Assembly (NCBI GenBank): GCA_001604105.1
Contig: LVAQ01000006.1
Coordinates: 248,001-312,000, forward strand
DNA from: Clostridiales bacterium Firm_11
GTDB lineage: Bacteria; Bacillota; Clostridia; Christensenellales; Aristaeellaceae
Reading direction: 5' to 3'
DNA: 64,000 bases
The notes under the pieces were generated by a model that worked only from the letters and a program-made list of their open reading frames with translations, was not told the origin of the DNA and made no database searches. Below, one piece after another: positions 42,262 to 50,445 of this stretch. Position 1 is the stretch's first letter; each line of letters opens with the position of its first letter. The translations under genes and the position numbers were made by a program.

Positions 42262-44355
42262 CTAAATCATGGTTGCAGTTTGCCATTCGATAATCAGTGC
42301 CTGTAAGGCCTGTTCATCCTCCTGGCTGAAGGCAAGATAGCAAGCCGGTTCATGCTCCTGACGACGGCTCGTGCCATCATATTCAAACCAGTCAAACCGC
42401 ACAAACATCCCATCCGCATTGTCTGTTGGCGTGCCGCGCTTGATAATCTCCACAAATTTCTCCAAGTAGGTAAGGTAAATACCAGCATATGCTTCATCAT
42501 GTTTCGTGTAGCCGCTGATATATAGGTTCACGCTCTGTGTATAGCGATCCCCTCTCTGATTGGTCAGGTTGTAGAAATCCAGATTCACGCTCAGGCTCTC
42601 CCGTTCAATCGCCAACGGAGATGCCATATGTTTGAGCGCCTGCGCAAGTCGGTCAAACATATCTTCCTTGATGTACGCATTGTAGGTGCGCATCATCAGC
42701 GATGCCGTTTCGGGTGTTTCCATGCGCAGCGTGTAGTATTCGTAGATACGCTTATCCGCAACGTACCCGGCAACGTTGATCCGGCCAACCGTTTGGTCAC
42801 CATTGACTTCTAGAGCATACCCGCGATCATCAAGGTACTGGCTGCGCGGGCGATAATAGGAGTTGGGAACCAGCCCATTTTTCTGGGATTCGCTGATAAA
42901 GCTGGTCAGTAGCGAAAGTGATTCTTCTTTGGTCAATAAGATATCGCTGTTAATGTACTGGATGCTGTCCAAGGTTGGAAAAGCGCGAATTGCGGCTTGA
43001 AAGAAGGAATCTTCTTCGCGCAGCGCATTCAGTTCCATCACATTCTTAAACTCAATCGTCCGCTTAATCGTCTCCCCGCTGGTAAGCGTGATAGCAATCG
43101 GCTCTATGGTCTGGTATTGGCTGTAGACATCAAACGCATAGAAATCCTTTTCCTTAATGCGATCCATCGCATCGGCAAGGGTTTCACTCACGTACTTTTT
43201 CATGCTATCGGAGGTGAAATCAATCTCCTGAAGCAGCATGGTCGTATATTCAAGGTTGTCCATTTTCTCATCATGCCCGCGAAACTGAACGGAAGCAATC
43301 TCGGTTGGCGCGGGCGTTTTGCCAAGAATATTCTCTACCGTGGCGTCAATCCCAAGGGATAACCCGAACGCGACCGCGCAGGTGAGCAGGAACCATGGCG
43401 TGGAAAACAAAATTTGCTTGATATTTCTGCTGGCAATGAATTGATATACCACAAACACCAGAAACGCGATGGCGACCAGCGCAACGCCATACATGGAAAG
43501 CAGGCGGTGATTGTCCACCGTGATAAGCAGGAGCGCCGCCAATGCCAGCAGGCTGGCTGTTGCAATAATCCAAACCTTGCGTCCGGTACCCTTCTCGGCC
43601 GTTTCACTTGGGCGGCGGATGAAAAGCCAGGCGCCCAGCACAAGCAGCACCAGCATCGGCAGCATGGAATACAGCGTGTTAGGCATATTGATGATGCGAG
43701 AAACAAACACTTGCCGGGATTGCATCACAACCATGCCGGTCGCGATATTGCTGGCGGGATCGAGCAACGCCGGAAGATCCAGCCAGCCAACGATGGGCAC
43801 ACGAGCAACCACACCGCGCGCAACAATGAATTGGATGAAGCGCGGCACAAACAGCACGATGCCCGTGGACGCCAGCGCCGTCAGCAGCGTGCCCGAAAGC
43901 GCGCAGCCAACCGCGGCAGCCGCATACACCAGCATTGACGCCACAAAAAAGAACAACATCGCCATGGGGATATACGCTGGCACAAACGGGCATCCGCTGA
44001 TTAATAGTAGTCCCAGTACCGCAAGCAGGTTCAGCAGAATGGTACCGCCCATCCATGTCGCAGTCGCAAGGGTGGTTGACAGGTATAAATCAAATCGACT
44101 GATCGGCAGGCTGTGGTATAGATCGCTTGCCGCTCGCCGAAACAGGTAGGAGAACCCATAGTAAGCAAACAAGATACCCGATAACGTATAATACACAAGC
44201 ACCGGCGCAAGCCTGATAGCCGTTTGCGAGGTGCTTATCACATAGGTGCCAAAGTAATTCTGGCCGCTGGTAATAACGGTATAGATGAATGTGATCAAAG
44301 CTAGAGGCACACCAATCGGTATCAGCTTTCGCAGCGTCTCTTTATACATTTTCAT
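42262..44355 (-). CDS. ABC-2 type transporter permease with large extracytoplasmic region
   Basis: 697 residues. The first half has six hydrophobic helices with the ABC-2 layout, including FRRAASDLYHSLPISRF (coupling helix) and a cluster of helices near 260-330. Residues about 345-697 form a soluble domain of unknown class. It lies 3 bases after the ATPase gene in a GntR-ABC-permease operon. Such operons respond to cell-envelope stress or antibiotics in Bacillus (Ytr), so export of a harmful agent is possible. The substrate is unknown. Confidence 0.85.
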   Translation of the reverse strand: MKMYKETLRKLIPIGVPLALITFIYTVITSGQNYFGTYVISTSQTAIRLAPVLVYYTLSGILFAYYGFSYLFRRAASDLYHSLPISRFDLYLSTTLATATWMGGTILLNLLAVLGLLLISGCPFVPAYIPMAMLFFFVASMLVYAAAAVGCALSGTLLTALASTGIVLFVPRFIQFIVARGVVARVPIVGWLDLPALLDPASNIATGMVVMQSRQVFVSRIINMPNTLYSMLPMLVLLVLGAWLFIRRPSETAEKGTGRKVWIIATASLLALAALLLITVDNHRLLSMYGVALVAIAFLVFVVYQFIASRNIKQILFSTPWFLLTCAVAFGLSLGIDATVENILGKTPAPTEIASVQFRGHDEKMDNLEYTTMLLQEIDFTSDSMKKYVSETLADAMDRIKEKDFYAFDVYSQYQTIEPIAITLTSGETIKRTIEFKNVMELNALREEDSFFQAAIRAFPTLDSIQYINSDILLTKEESLSLLTSFISESQKNGLVPNSYYRPRSQYLDDRGYALEVNGDQTVGRINVAGYVADKRIYEYYTLRMETPETASLMMRTYNAYIKEDMFDRLAQALKHMASPLAIERESLSVNLDFYNLTNQRGDRYTQSVNLYISGYTKHDEAYAGIYLTYLEKFVEIIKRGTPTDNADGMFVRFDWFEYDGTSRRQEHEPACYLAFSQEDEQALQALIIEWQTATMI

Positions 44356-44358
44356 GCG

Positions 44359-45264
44359 TTAGTTCCCTCCTTGGGCGATATCAAAGGCGTACCCGAGCGC
44401 TTCCATTTCAAACAAGAATACCTCTTCCAATGTTACGGGCAGTATCTCCAGCAGTATCGGGTTGTGCTGCTGCATCATCGCGCGGCTTTTTTCCTTGTCA
44501 CCGCGCACCACCGCGTTGGCCACGCTTCCCTGCCTTGTATAACTGAGCAGTTCCAGCCCATCAAATACAGTCTTGTCAAAGTCGTGTCCAAAAGCGATCT
44601 GCAACTTGAATAAGGATGTTTTAAGATCGCTTACATCGCTTTGCATCACGATGCCGCCTTGATACAGCAACGCCAGTTGATCGCAGGTGTCCTCCAGCTC
44701 CCGCAGCGAATGGCTGGAGATGATCACTGTGGCGCCCTTATCAACCACCTGCACGTACAGCAGCTGCTTGACCAGGTTACGCATTACCGGGTCCAATCCA
44801 TCAAATGTTTCATCAAAGAAATAATGATCCGCGCCTGTAGATAGCGCCAGGATGGTCGCTGCTTGACGGCGCATTCCCTTGCTGAAGGTAGCGATGGCTC
44901 TGCTGGTATCCAGCCCAAATTCCTTTGCCAGCGATGTAAAACGTTTGTGGTCAAACGCATCGTATGCGGCGCTGTACAGCGAAGCCATGCGTTCCATGCT
45001 GCTCTGCGGCATAGCCCAGAACTCGTCGGAAACAAAGGCAAAGCGCTTTTTCAGCGTGATGTTCTCAAAAACAGGTATCCCATCGAGCGTGATATCGCCC
45101 TCATCCGGCTTGTATACACCTGTAGCCAGCCTCAGGAAGGTCGATTTTCCCGCTCCGTTTGCGCCTACCAGTCCATATACACACCCATCGGGGATCTGGC
45201 AGTTCAGGTTGTGTAGTGCCGCAACATCCGAGAACCGTTTGGTCAGATTTTTTGCTGTAATCAC
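44359..45264 (-). CDS. ABC transporter ATP-binding protein
   Basis: 301 residues; starts at GTG (45264), with AAAGGA about 10 bases upstream, at the family N-terminus VITAKNLTKRFSDVAAL. The frame is open for a further 60 codons with no ribosome site. Walker A is GANGAGKST and Walker B HYFFDETFDGLD. The signature is FSKGMRRQAA, not LSGGQ, as common in ABC-2 exporter ATPases. It forms an export complex with the downstream permease and is controlled by the upstream GntR repressor. Confidence 0.93.
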   Translation of the reverse strand: MITAKNLTKRFSDVAALHNLNCQIPDGCVYGLVGANGAGKSTFLRLATGVYKPDEGDITLDGIPVFENITLKKRFAFVSDEFWAMPQSSMERMASLYSAAYDAFDHKRFTSLAKEFGLDTSRAIATFSKGMRRQAATILALSTGADHYFFDETFDGLDPVMRNLVKQLLYVQVVDKGATVIISSHSLRELEDTCDQLALLYQGGIVMQSDVSDLKTSLFKLQIAFGHDFDKTVFDGLELLSYTRQGSVANAVVRGDKEKSRAMMQQHNPILLEILPVTLEEVFLFEMEALGYAFDIAQGGN

Positions 45265-45331
45265 TGTGTTGTTTCCTTTCTTGATGCATGCTGCATGCGT
45301 ATGGTATGTCCACAGGGGACGGTATCGCGCA

Positions 45332-45745
45332 TCATGTATCCTTTTCCGCCGATGCTGTGGCCTCCGGCGCGGCAAGTTTGTCCTTGCTATAGGCAAGGTG
45401 AACCGCCGCTTGTACTTTTGATTCCGGGATGGCTGCGGCGGCAAGCTTTTGACTAAGTGCAGTCACTTCCAAGAGTAATTCTTCCATCCCGACCGCCACC
45501 AGCCGCTGTGCTTCATTGGCAATGAACCTGCCGCTACCTGGCACGCTCATGGTAATGCCTCGCCGCTCAAGCTCGGTATATGCTTTTTGCAAGGTATTGG
45601 GATTCGCCGAAAGCGCCTGGGAAAGCGAACGGACGCTTGGCAACTGATCCCCGGGCTTAAGAACGCCGGAAGCCACCAATTGAAGCGCTTGCTCGATGAT
45701 CTGCTCATAGATGGGCTGTCTGCCAAAACGATCAATATGAAACAT
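45332..45745 (-). CDS. GntR-family regulator, YtrA subfamily
   Basis: 137-residue GntR winged-helix regulator: PIYEQIIEQALQLVASGVLKPGDQLPSVRSLSQALSANPNTLQKAYTELERRG is the DNA-binding domain. The short C-terminal helical region is the YtrA layout rather than a ligand domain. YtrA-type repressors usually repress their own ABC transporter operon. A palindromic operator overlaps the transcription start just upstream, consistent with autorepression. The ATPase gene follows after 67 bases. Confidence 0.92.
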   Translation of the reverse strand: MFHIDRFGRQPIYEQIIEQALQLVASGVLKPGDQLPSVRSLSQALSANPNTLQKAYTELERRGITMSVPGSGRFIANEAQRLVAVGMEELLLEVTALSQKLAAAAIPESKVQAAVHLAYSKDKLAAPEATASAEKDT

Positions 45746-45763
45746 TGCGTATTCCTTTCCTGT

Positions 45764-45786
45764 CTGTACTAATATTACTAGTACAG
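45764..45786 (-). promoter_or_regulatory. Palindromic operator of the GntR/ABC operon
   Basis: CTGTACTA-N7-TAGTACAG, a perfect 8-bp inverted repeat, lies directly after the -10 box and over the likely start site. Position and symmetry fit a YtrA-type dimer that blocks initiation. Confidence 0.7.
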
Positions 45787-45790
45787 CTAT

Positions 45791-45818
45791 ATTATATAGT
45801 ACGGTAACGCAATGTCAA
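45791..45818 (-). promoter_or_regulatory. Promoter of the GntR/ABC operon
   Basis: Minus strand TTGACA (45813-45818) and TATAAT (45791-45796), both perfect consensus, spacer 16. Transcription would begin near 45784, inside the operator, giving a leader of about 40 bases. Confidence 0.85.
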
Positions 45819-45899
45819 GCAAATTTGTTTGGTTGTTACAAATAATCTCGAGTCGAAGCCGTACCTCACTCCTTACTTGGCGCTGCCATTGGGGATGCA

Positions 45900-45929
45900 T
45901 TGCCAATATGGTTGCTGTGCTGCTACAAT
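45900..45929 (+). promoter_or_regulatory. Candidate promoter of the AraC-family gene
   Basis: TTGCCA (45900-45905) and TACAAT (45924-45929), spacer 18, about 100 bases before the start. Moderate match. Confidence 0.4.
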
Positions 45930-46026
45930 CAACGTATCAAACTGGTGTTTTCTTCAATCATGGCAAATAATGTCGAGCAGCAACAGGCAAGGGGGAAGTA
46001 TAATCGCAGTGTAAGGCGGTGATGGT

Positions 46027-46908
46027 TTGCGAGAACAGGTTGCAGCGGTACGGCGGATGCAGCAGTATATCGAGGAACATCTCTTTGAAAAAATAACACC
46101 AGGTGCTTTAGCCGACGCCTGCCACTACTCCCCATGGTACGCGTACCGGCTGTTCACCCAATGGGTCAAACGAACGCCAGCGGATTATATCCGCAGGTTG
46201 CGGCTGGCAAAATCTGCGTTGATGCTGCGCGACAGCAGCCAAACCGTGACCGATGTGGCTTTTCAGGTTGGGTTTAGCAGTGTCGATGGTTATCAACGTG
46301 CATTCCTGTTAGAGTTTGGCTGCAACCCCGGTCAATACGCCGCACGCCCTACGCCGCTTTACCTGTTTACCCCCTATGCTGCCAATGACACAACTTGGAA
46401 GGAGCAAAAGCCAATGGAGAAGACAAAAACAGTATTTGTGCAACCCATAGCAAGACCCGCGCGTAAGGCGCTCATCCAACGCGGCAAAACAGCCAAGGAT
46501 TATTACCAGTACTGTGACGAGGTTGGCTGTGATATCTGGGGTTATCTGACCAGTATTCCCAACGCGCTCGATGAGCCCATCGGCATGTGGCTTCCTGCGG
46601 AAATGGTTCCGGAAGGTACTTCCAGCTATGTACAGGGCGTCGAGCTGGCCATGAATGACCCGCTGCAACTTCCCGATGGGTTTGCCATGATTACCCTGCC
46701 AGCCGCAACCTACCTTCGCTTTCAAGGGGAGCCTTTTTGTGAGGAGAACTACGAAGAAGCGATCAATCAGGTCTGGGAAGCAATCAAGCAGTATGATCCA
46801 ACTGCCTTCGGATTTGCGTGGGATCCATCCAATCCGCGCATCCAACTGGCACCCATTGGTACGCGTGGTTACATTGAGTTTCTGCCAGTGAAACCGAAAG
46901 CCGAATAG
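46027..46908 (+). CDS. AraC-family regulator with GyrI-like effector domain
   Basis: 293 residues: two helix-turn-helix motifs (about 1-100; ITPGALADACHYSPWYAYRLF and VTDVAFQVGFSSVDGYQRAF), then a GyrI-like effector-binding domain (about 130-293). The start codon is TTG, with AAGGCGGTGA upstream; no ATG is in frame nearby. Regulators of this class bind small hydrophobic or cationic compounds. It is divergent from the GntR/ABC operon and could also control it. Confidence 0.88.
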   Translation: MREQVAAVRRMQQYIEEHLFEKITPGALADACHYSPWYAYRLFTQWVKRTPADYIRRLRLAKSALMLRDSSQTVTDVAFQVGFSSVDGYQRAFLLEFGCNPGQYAARPTPLYLFTPYAANDTTWKEQKPMEKTKTVFVQPIARPARKALIQRGKTAKDYYQYCDEVGCDIWGYLTSIPNALDEPIGMWLPAEMVPEGTSSYVQGVELAMNDPLQLPDGFAMITLPAATYLRFQGEPFCEENYEEAINQVWEAIKQYDPTAFGFAWDPSNPRIQLAPIGTRGYIEFLPVKPKAE

Positions 46909-47283
46909 TCAAGCAGCCAAACCAATACCCGAAATCGCCGCCCTGTGTATGACAGGGCGGCGATCAGCTTGTTCAAAAAGATGGGTTCATGGCTATCAGC
47001 GCTGGTCAGGGTACAGGGGTGAAACCCCCCCAAGCCGCATTTCACAACAGATAGCGAAAGCGAGCGAACTGCCCGCAGGGCTATAATGCCATCGATGATA
47101 GAAACCAACCGAGGATTCTTCTCACACCGCACTGCCGCCCTGCGAATTGCAGAGCGGCAGTTTTGAAGCTGCCACAGGCATCCTATGGAAACGAAACAAA
47201 CACTAACTTTGCGCTAATCACGCATCAAACCAGGTACGCCCGGCAAGGACGCCCTTCACTGGCGCTGCAGACACGGCGTTTGA
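46909..47283. other. Intergenic region with two related hairpins
   Basis: 375 bases. A perfect 12-bp stem, ATCGCCGCCCTG/CAGGGCGGCGAT, spans 46934-46964, 25 bases after the AraC stop. A second hairpin with the related arm CTGCCGCCCTGC (47132-47160) is followed by TTTTG on the plus strand. Between them are smaller GC-rich palindromes and an 87-codon minus-strand ORF without a ribosome site. The first hairpin probably ends the AraC transcript; the rest may be a small structured element. Confidence 0.45.
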
Positions 47284-47712
47284 TTACCGTTTGTGCTGTA
47301 TTCGTAACGCCAAAAGACGTTTGACATCTTCCAGCACAACCATTGTCTTCACATCAATCATCAGCCAGCGCGACCCATTGAATGGTTTGGCGCCGATAAA
47401 CAACTCCTGCAACGCAGGGCTGAAGGTGGCAAGCAGCAGTTCCACATCATTTGCCACCGCTCCGCCTACAGTCACTAGACAAGTAAAATACCCGCTATGC
47501 GGATACAACACACAAAGTGAGCGTCCACTTTTTTTGTACTTCACATTCCAGCCGGGCGCGCCGGAACATGTGCTATGCTCGATGAGCGGTCGTAGCGCAT
47601 AGCTTTCCTGGATATGGGCACACAGTGCATCCCAAAGCGGACTTGCGATAAATGCAGTAATCTGTGGCAGTGTCGGCACTTCAGCTTTTGGGAAAGCTTT
47701 ATCCCAATCCAT
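47284..47712 (-). CDS. DUF3788 family protein
   Basis: A 142-residue cytosolic protein of the DUF3788 family. It has the family core PGWNVKYKKSGRSLCVLYPHSGYFTCLVTVGG and the C-terminal NGSRWLMIDVK. The fold and function are not established. AGGAG lies upstream of the ATG. It is a single gene between the AraC-type regulator and a small zinc-ribbon gene. Confidence 0.8.
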   Translation of the reverse strand: MDWDKAFPKAEVPTLPQITAFIASPLWDALCAHIQESYALRPLIEHSTCSGAPGWNVKYKKSGRSLCVLYPHSGYFTCLVTVGGAVANDVELLLATFSPALQELFIGAKPFNGSRWLMIDVKTMVVLEDVKRLLALRIQHKR

Positions 47713-47924
47713 AAGCGTTTCACTCCTTTAGTCCATAAGGATTATGGCTCGTATCCTCCTGCGCGTACTACCTGTCTTACGTACGTTCTGATGCTGAAAG
47801 CTGCAATACCCGTTGCTTGATGTAACGCCGTACAGAGCGCACGCAGGTTTGTATTCCGGTGCCCAGTCCGGCTCGCCACACCTTTGTCAGCAGGTATTGC
47901 CGCATAGCATGTAACCCGCGCAGC

Positions 47925-48191
47925 TTATGCCTCTTTCCACCGTTTGAGCGTCGGCAGGTATTCCTTCATGATCTTCAATGCATCCTCTTTGGTCATGCCG
48001 GGATTGTTTTCAACCATGGGCGGGATGCAGATGTCAATCATCTCATCGATGGTGCCATGAAAGGTAAACGCGCCATTCTCATAGCAGTAGCGGCAATAAT
48101 CCTTGCTCTTGCTGCCGTCCTTCTCCGTGCCGTACTCAGCATCCGTCTCACCCATCGGCATCGCGCAGCTTTGACAGTACTTTGTTTCCAT
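47925..48191 (-). CDS. Small zinc-ribbon protein
   Basis: An 88-residue protein with two CxxC pairs (YCQSCAMPM and YCRYCYENG), giving a treble-clef or zinc-ribbon site, then a helical tail, MTKEDALKIMKEYLPTLKRWKE. It belongs to the putative-zinc-ribbon group seen beside AraC/GyrI-like regulators in Firmicutes; its role is not known. The start at 48191 is fixed by AGGAG 7 bases upstream; the longer frame runs into the neighbouring gene. Confidence 0.8.
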   Translation of the reverse strand: METKYCQSCAMPMGETDAEYGTEKDGSKSKDYCRYCYENGAFTFHGTIDEMIDICIPPMVENNPGMTKEDALKIMKEYLPTLKRWKEA

Positions 48192-48267
48192 GGTATCTCC
48201 TCCTTTACATCGCAAGGGCATCTCCCTTGTGCTTTTATGATATCGAAACAAACCAGACAACAGCATG

Positions 48268-49173
48268 TCATGTTCTATGATGCGCCGCGATTTTTTCTGC
48301 CATCTGAGAGAGTGCATCGCGTAGTTCACGAGGATATAGCACAGTCACATCTGTTCCAAAGGTCAGCAGGTAGCTCGCAAATTCTAGCGGCGCAGGTAAA
48401 TGCAGGGTAACGCGTAGCAGTCCATCATCCTGTTTTTGGATACACATTGGGTCATACTCATCAAACACACGGTAAGCCACCATTGTTGTAAACAGCAGTG
48501 AAACCTCCACAGTGCGCTGCGTATCTATCGGAAAGGGCTCAACCGGGGGCTGATCGGGAAACACATCCGTAAAGGATTCGCCAGTACACGTGAGCGCGCG
48601 GATACGGCTGACTTTGAAAAGGCGGTAATCATCTGCCATCATACAAAACGCCTGTACGTACCAGCCACGGCTTTTGAACACCAGTCGAAACGGTTTGATA
48701 TCGCGTGTGGTAAACTCTCCCGCAACATTATAATACTCGATACGGATGACCTGCTTCTCCAGAATGGCATCACGAAGCTGCGCAAACCTGTCCCCATCCA
48801 GCCTGCTAAAGCCCCATCGGGAAAAATCAATTGCAATCCAATCCGCGTCACGCTTATGAAACAATCCGCCCAGTTTGGAAAGCAGCGCATCCATGGGTCG
48901 TTCCGTCACGCGCAGACTTTGCAGCGCAAAAAGGAGTTGGTTTTGTTCCTTATCAGAGAAAAGCGCCTTGCTAACGGCATAGCCTTCCAGTAAAGAAATG
49001 CCTCCGTTTTTACCCGCTTGCGCATACACCGGCACCCCTGCGCCACTAAGGGTCTCCACATCACGGTAAACGGTTCGAACCGATACCTCAAGCTGCTTTG
49101 CCAATTGCGGCGCAGTCAGATTTTCCTTCTGTAACAGCAGGAATAAGAGTTGAAAAAGCCGATCGGTCTTCAT
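48268..49173 (-). CDS. YafY-type HTH/WYL transcriptional regulator
   Basis: 301 residues: an N-terminal HTH_11-type winged helix (KTDRLFQLLFLLLQKENLTAPQLAKQLEVSVRTVYRDVE) and a WYL domain (about 140-230, with RGWYVQAFCM), then the C-terminal WCX-like extension. WYL domains sense nucleic-acid fragments or small ligands. ATG at 49173 is preceded by GAGGTG. The downstream neighbour is the small zinc-ribbon gene, 76 bases on. The TGACAA-N3-TTGTCA palindrome in its promoter suggests autoregulation. Confidence 0.92.
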   Translation of the reverse strand: MKTDRLFQLLFLLLQKENLTAPQLAKQLEVSVRTVYRDVETLSGAGVPVYAQAGKNGGISLLEGYAVSKALFSDKEQNQLLFALQSLRVTERPMDALLSKLGGLFHKRDADWIAIDFSRWGFSRLDGDRFAQLRDAILEKQVIRIEYYNVAGEFTTRDIKPFRLVFKSRGWYVQAFCMMADDYRLFKVSRIRALTCTGESFTDVFPDQPPVEPFPIDTQRTVEVSLLFTTMVAYRVFDEYDPMCIQKQDDGLLRVTLHLPAPLEFASYLLTFGTDVTVLYPRELRDALSQMAEKIAAHHRT

Positions 49174-49199
49174 TCGTATCACCTCTGCCCTGTGCACCC

Positions 49200-49230
49200 A
49201 GTATAACACAACCATGACAATGCTTGTCAA
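49200..49230 (-). promoter_or_regulatory. Promoter and palindrome of the WYL regulator gene
   Basis: Minus strand TTGACA (49225-49230) with TTATAC/TATACT (49200-49206), spacer 18-19. The palindrome TGACAA-TGC-TTGTCA (49215-49229) overlaps the -35 box and is a candidate operator. Confidence 0.55.
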
Positions 49231-49576
49231 GTTTCATCGATCGTATTGATATGCCCGTTTGCCTCGCAAATCTTCCTCACACTTCTCCTGACACCAGCCA
49301 TTTGTAAAGCCTATGTTTGATTCTTCTACCCATTTGATATTTCGGTATACCCCTGCGATAGATTCAGGGCGGCGTGCCTATGCATCTATGCCAATAAGGC
49401 CCCTCGATGGAAAACCCACGCAGCACTCAGTTAACGATAGCCCCACGAAGATGGAAGCGGCTGGCTATGTACATGCGTTTCGCGGCAATGTATACAACCC
49501 GTGAACATATTACCTGCACATCCTGCAAAATACTATCGTTTTCGATGTTTTTGCATTGTATTTTGCAGCAACCATG

Positions 49577-49606
49577 TTGACATTATGCAATGTATTCAAG
49601 TACAAT
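49577..49606 (+). promoter_or_regulatory. Promoter of the amino-acid ABC operon
   Basis: TTGACA (49577-49582) and TACAAT (49601-49606), spacer 18. Upstream, TGCAAAATAC (49524-49533) and GTATTTTGCA (49558-49567) form a 10-bp inverted repeat that could bind a regulator next to the -35 box. Confidence 0.65.
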
Positions 49607-49620
49607 ATGTATTATTCTGA

Positions 49621-49673
49621 AGTGCGATGAGCCGTGCCGAGCAAAGAAGCTCGCGTGCACGTCGTACTTTTTC
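49621..49673 (+). terminator. Leader hairpin with T-run before the ABC operon
   Basis: AGTGCGA (49621-49627) pairs with TCGTACT (49662-49668), GTGC with GCAC, and CGAGC with GCTCG around loop AAAGAA; TTTTTC follows immediately. It begins about 8 bases after the predicted start site and ends about 23 bases before the TTG start. It could be an attenuator or a 5' stabilising hairpin. Confidence 0.45.
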
Positions 49674-49696
49674 TCATCTGATTGGAGGAGCACTTT

Positions 49697-50428
49697 TTGA
49701 TCATTTTCGATGATGTTTCCGTCAGTTTTGGCGCTTTGGAAGTTCTCAAGGGCATCAGCCTTGAAATTGCAACCGGCTCCAAAACCGTTATCATAGGCCC
49801 CAGCGGCAGCGGTAAAAGCACGCTGCTGCGCACGATCAATATGTTTGAACGCCCCGTACGAGGCAATGTGTTTATTGACGGCGTAGCCATATCCAGCATG
49901 ACCAACCGTATGCTTTGCCAGGCAAGGCAGGATATCGGCATGGTTTTCCAAAACTTCAACCTGTACCCGCATAAAACTGTTTTGGAAAACCTGACCATGG
50001 CGCCGATTGTACTTAAGCGGGAAGGAAAAGAAGCGGTTATCGAGCGTGCGATGAATAACCTCCGCGAGGTAAACATCGCAGAGAAAGCAAGCGCCTACCC
50101 AAGCCAGCTCTCCGGCGGCCAGCAACAGCGCGTAGCCATCGCGCGTGCCCTGACTATGCGCCCAAAAATCATGCTTTTTGACGAGCCCACCTCCGCGCTG
50201 GATCCCGAGATGATTCAAGAGGTGCTGGACATCATGGAGCGTGTTGCGCGAGAAACGCCCATCACCATGTTGTTTGTAACACACGAGATGAAATTTGCCG
50301 AGCACATTGCTGATCGCGTGCTGTTTCTGGATGAGGGCGTTATCCTTGAGGATGGTTCACCAAGTACGGTGTTTCATCATCCCAAGAATGAGCGAACCAC
50401 CGCTTTTCTTGGGAAAATATTACACTAA
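49697..50428 (+). CDS. Polar amino-acid ABC transporter ATP-binding protein
   Basis: 243-residue ABC ATPase of the GlnQ/HisP group: Walker [28 protein letters not shown]-loop [16 protein letters not shown], signature [15 protein letters not shown], Walker [15 protein letters not shown] and switch His in VTHEMKFAE. The start is a TTG at 49697; GGAGGAG lies 7 bases before it, whereas an earlier in-frame TTG lies inside that ribosome site. It is first in an operon with a binding protein and two permeases, which is unusual because the binding protein commonly comes first. Confidence 0.95.
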   Translation: MIIFDDVSVSFGALEVLKGISLEIATGSKTVIIGPSGSGKSTLLRTINMFERPVRGNVFIDGVAISSMTNRMLCQARQDIGMVFQNFNLYPHKTVLENLTMAPIVLKREGKEAVIERAMNNLREVNIAEKASAYPSQLSGGQQQRVAIARALTMRPKIMLFDEPTSALDPEMIQEVLDIMERVARETPITMLFVTHEMKFAEHIADRVLFLDEGVILEDGSPSTVFHHPKNERTTAFLGKILH

Positions 50429-50445
50429 GGGAAGGACGGAACCGA

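Larger units (their letters stand above)
49174..49696. other. Divergent intergenic region, WYL regulator / amino-acid ABC operon
   Basis: 523 bases. It holds the WYL promoter with a palindrome, the ABC operon promoter, an inverted repeat TGCAAAATAC...GTATTTTGCA (49524-49567) and a leader hairpin, all listed separately. Nothing recognisable lies between about 49235 and 49520; a 63-codon ORF there has no ribosome site. Confidence 0.5.

Noticed and set aside
45264-45444. 60-codon N-terminal extension of the ABC ATPase
   Set aside because: Basic, unconserved sequence overlapping the GntR gene; the GTG at 45264 has a ribosome site and the family N-terminus.
46869-47132. 87-codon minus-strand ORF after the AraC-type gene
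   Set aside because: It runs through both hairpin-rich sequence and the 3' end of the AraC gene, with no ribosome site; a repeat or RNA element is a better explanation.
49313-49504. 63-codon ORF in the gap before the ABC operon
   Set aside because: No ribosome site and no recognisable features; random in AT-rich intergenic DNA.
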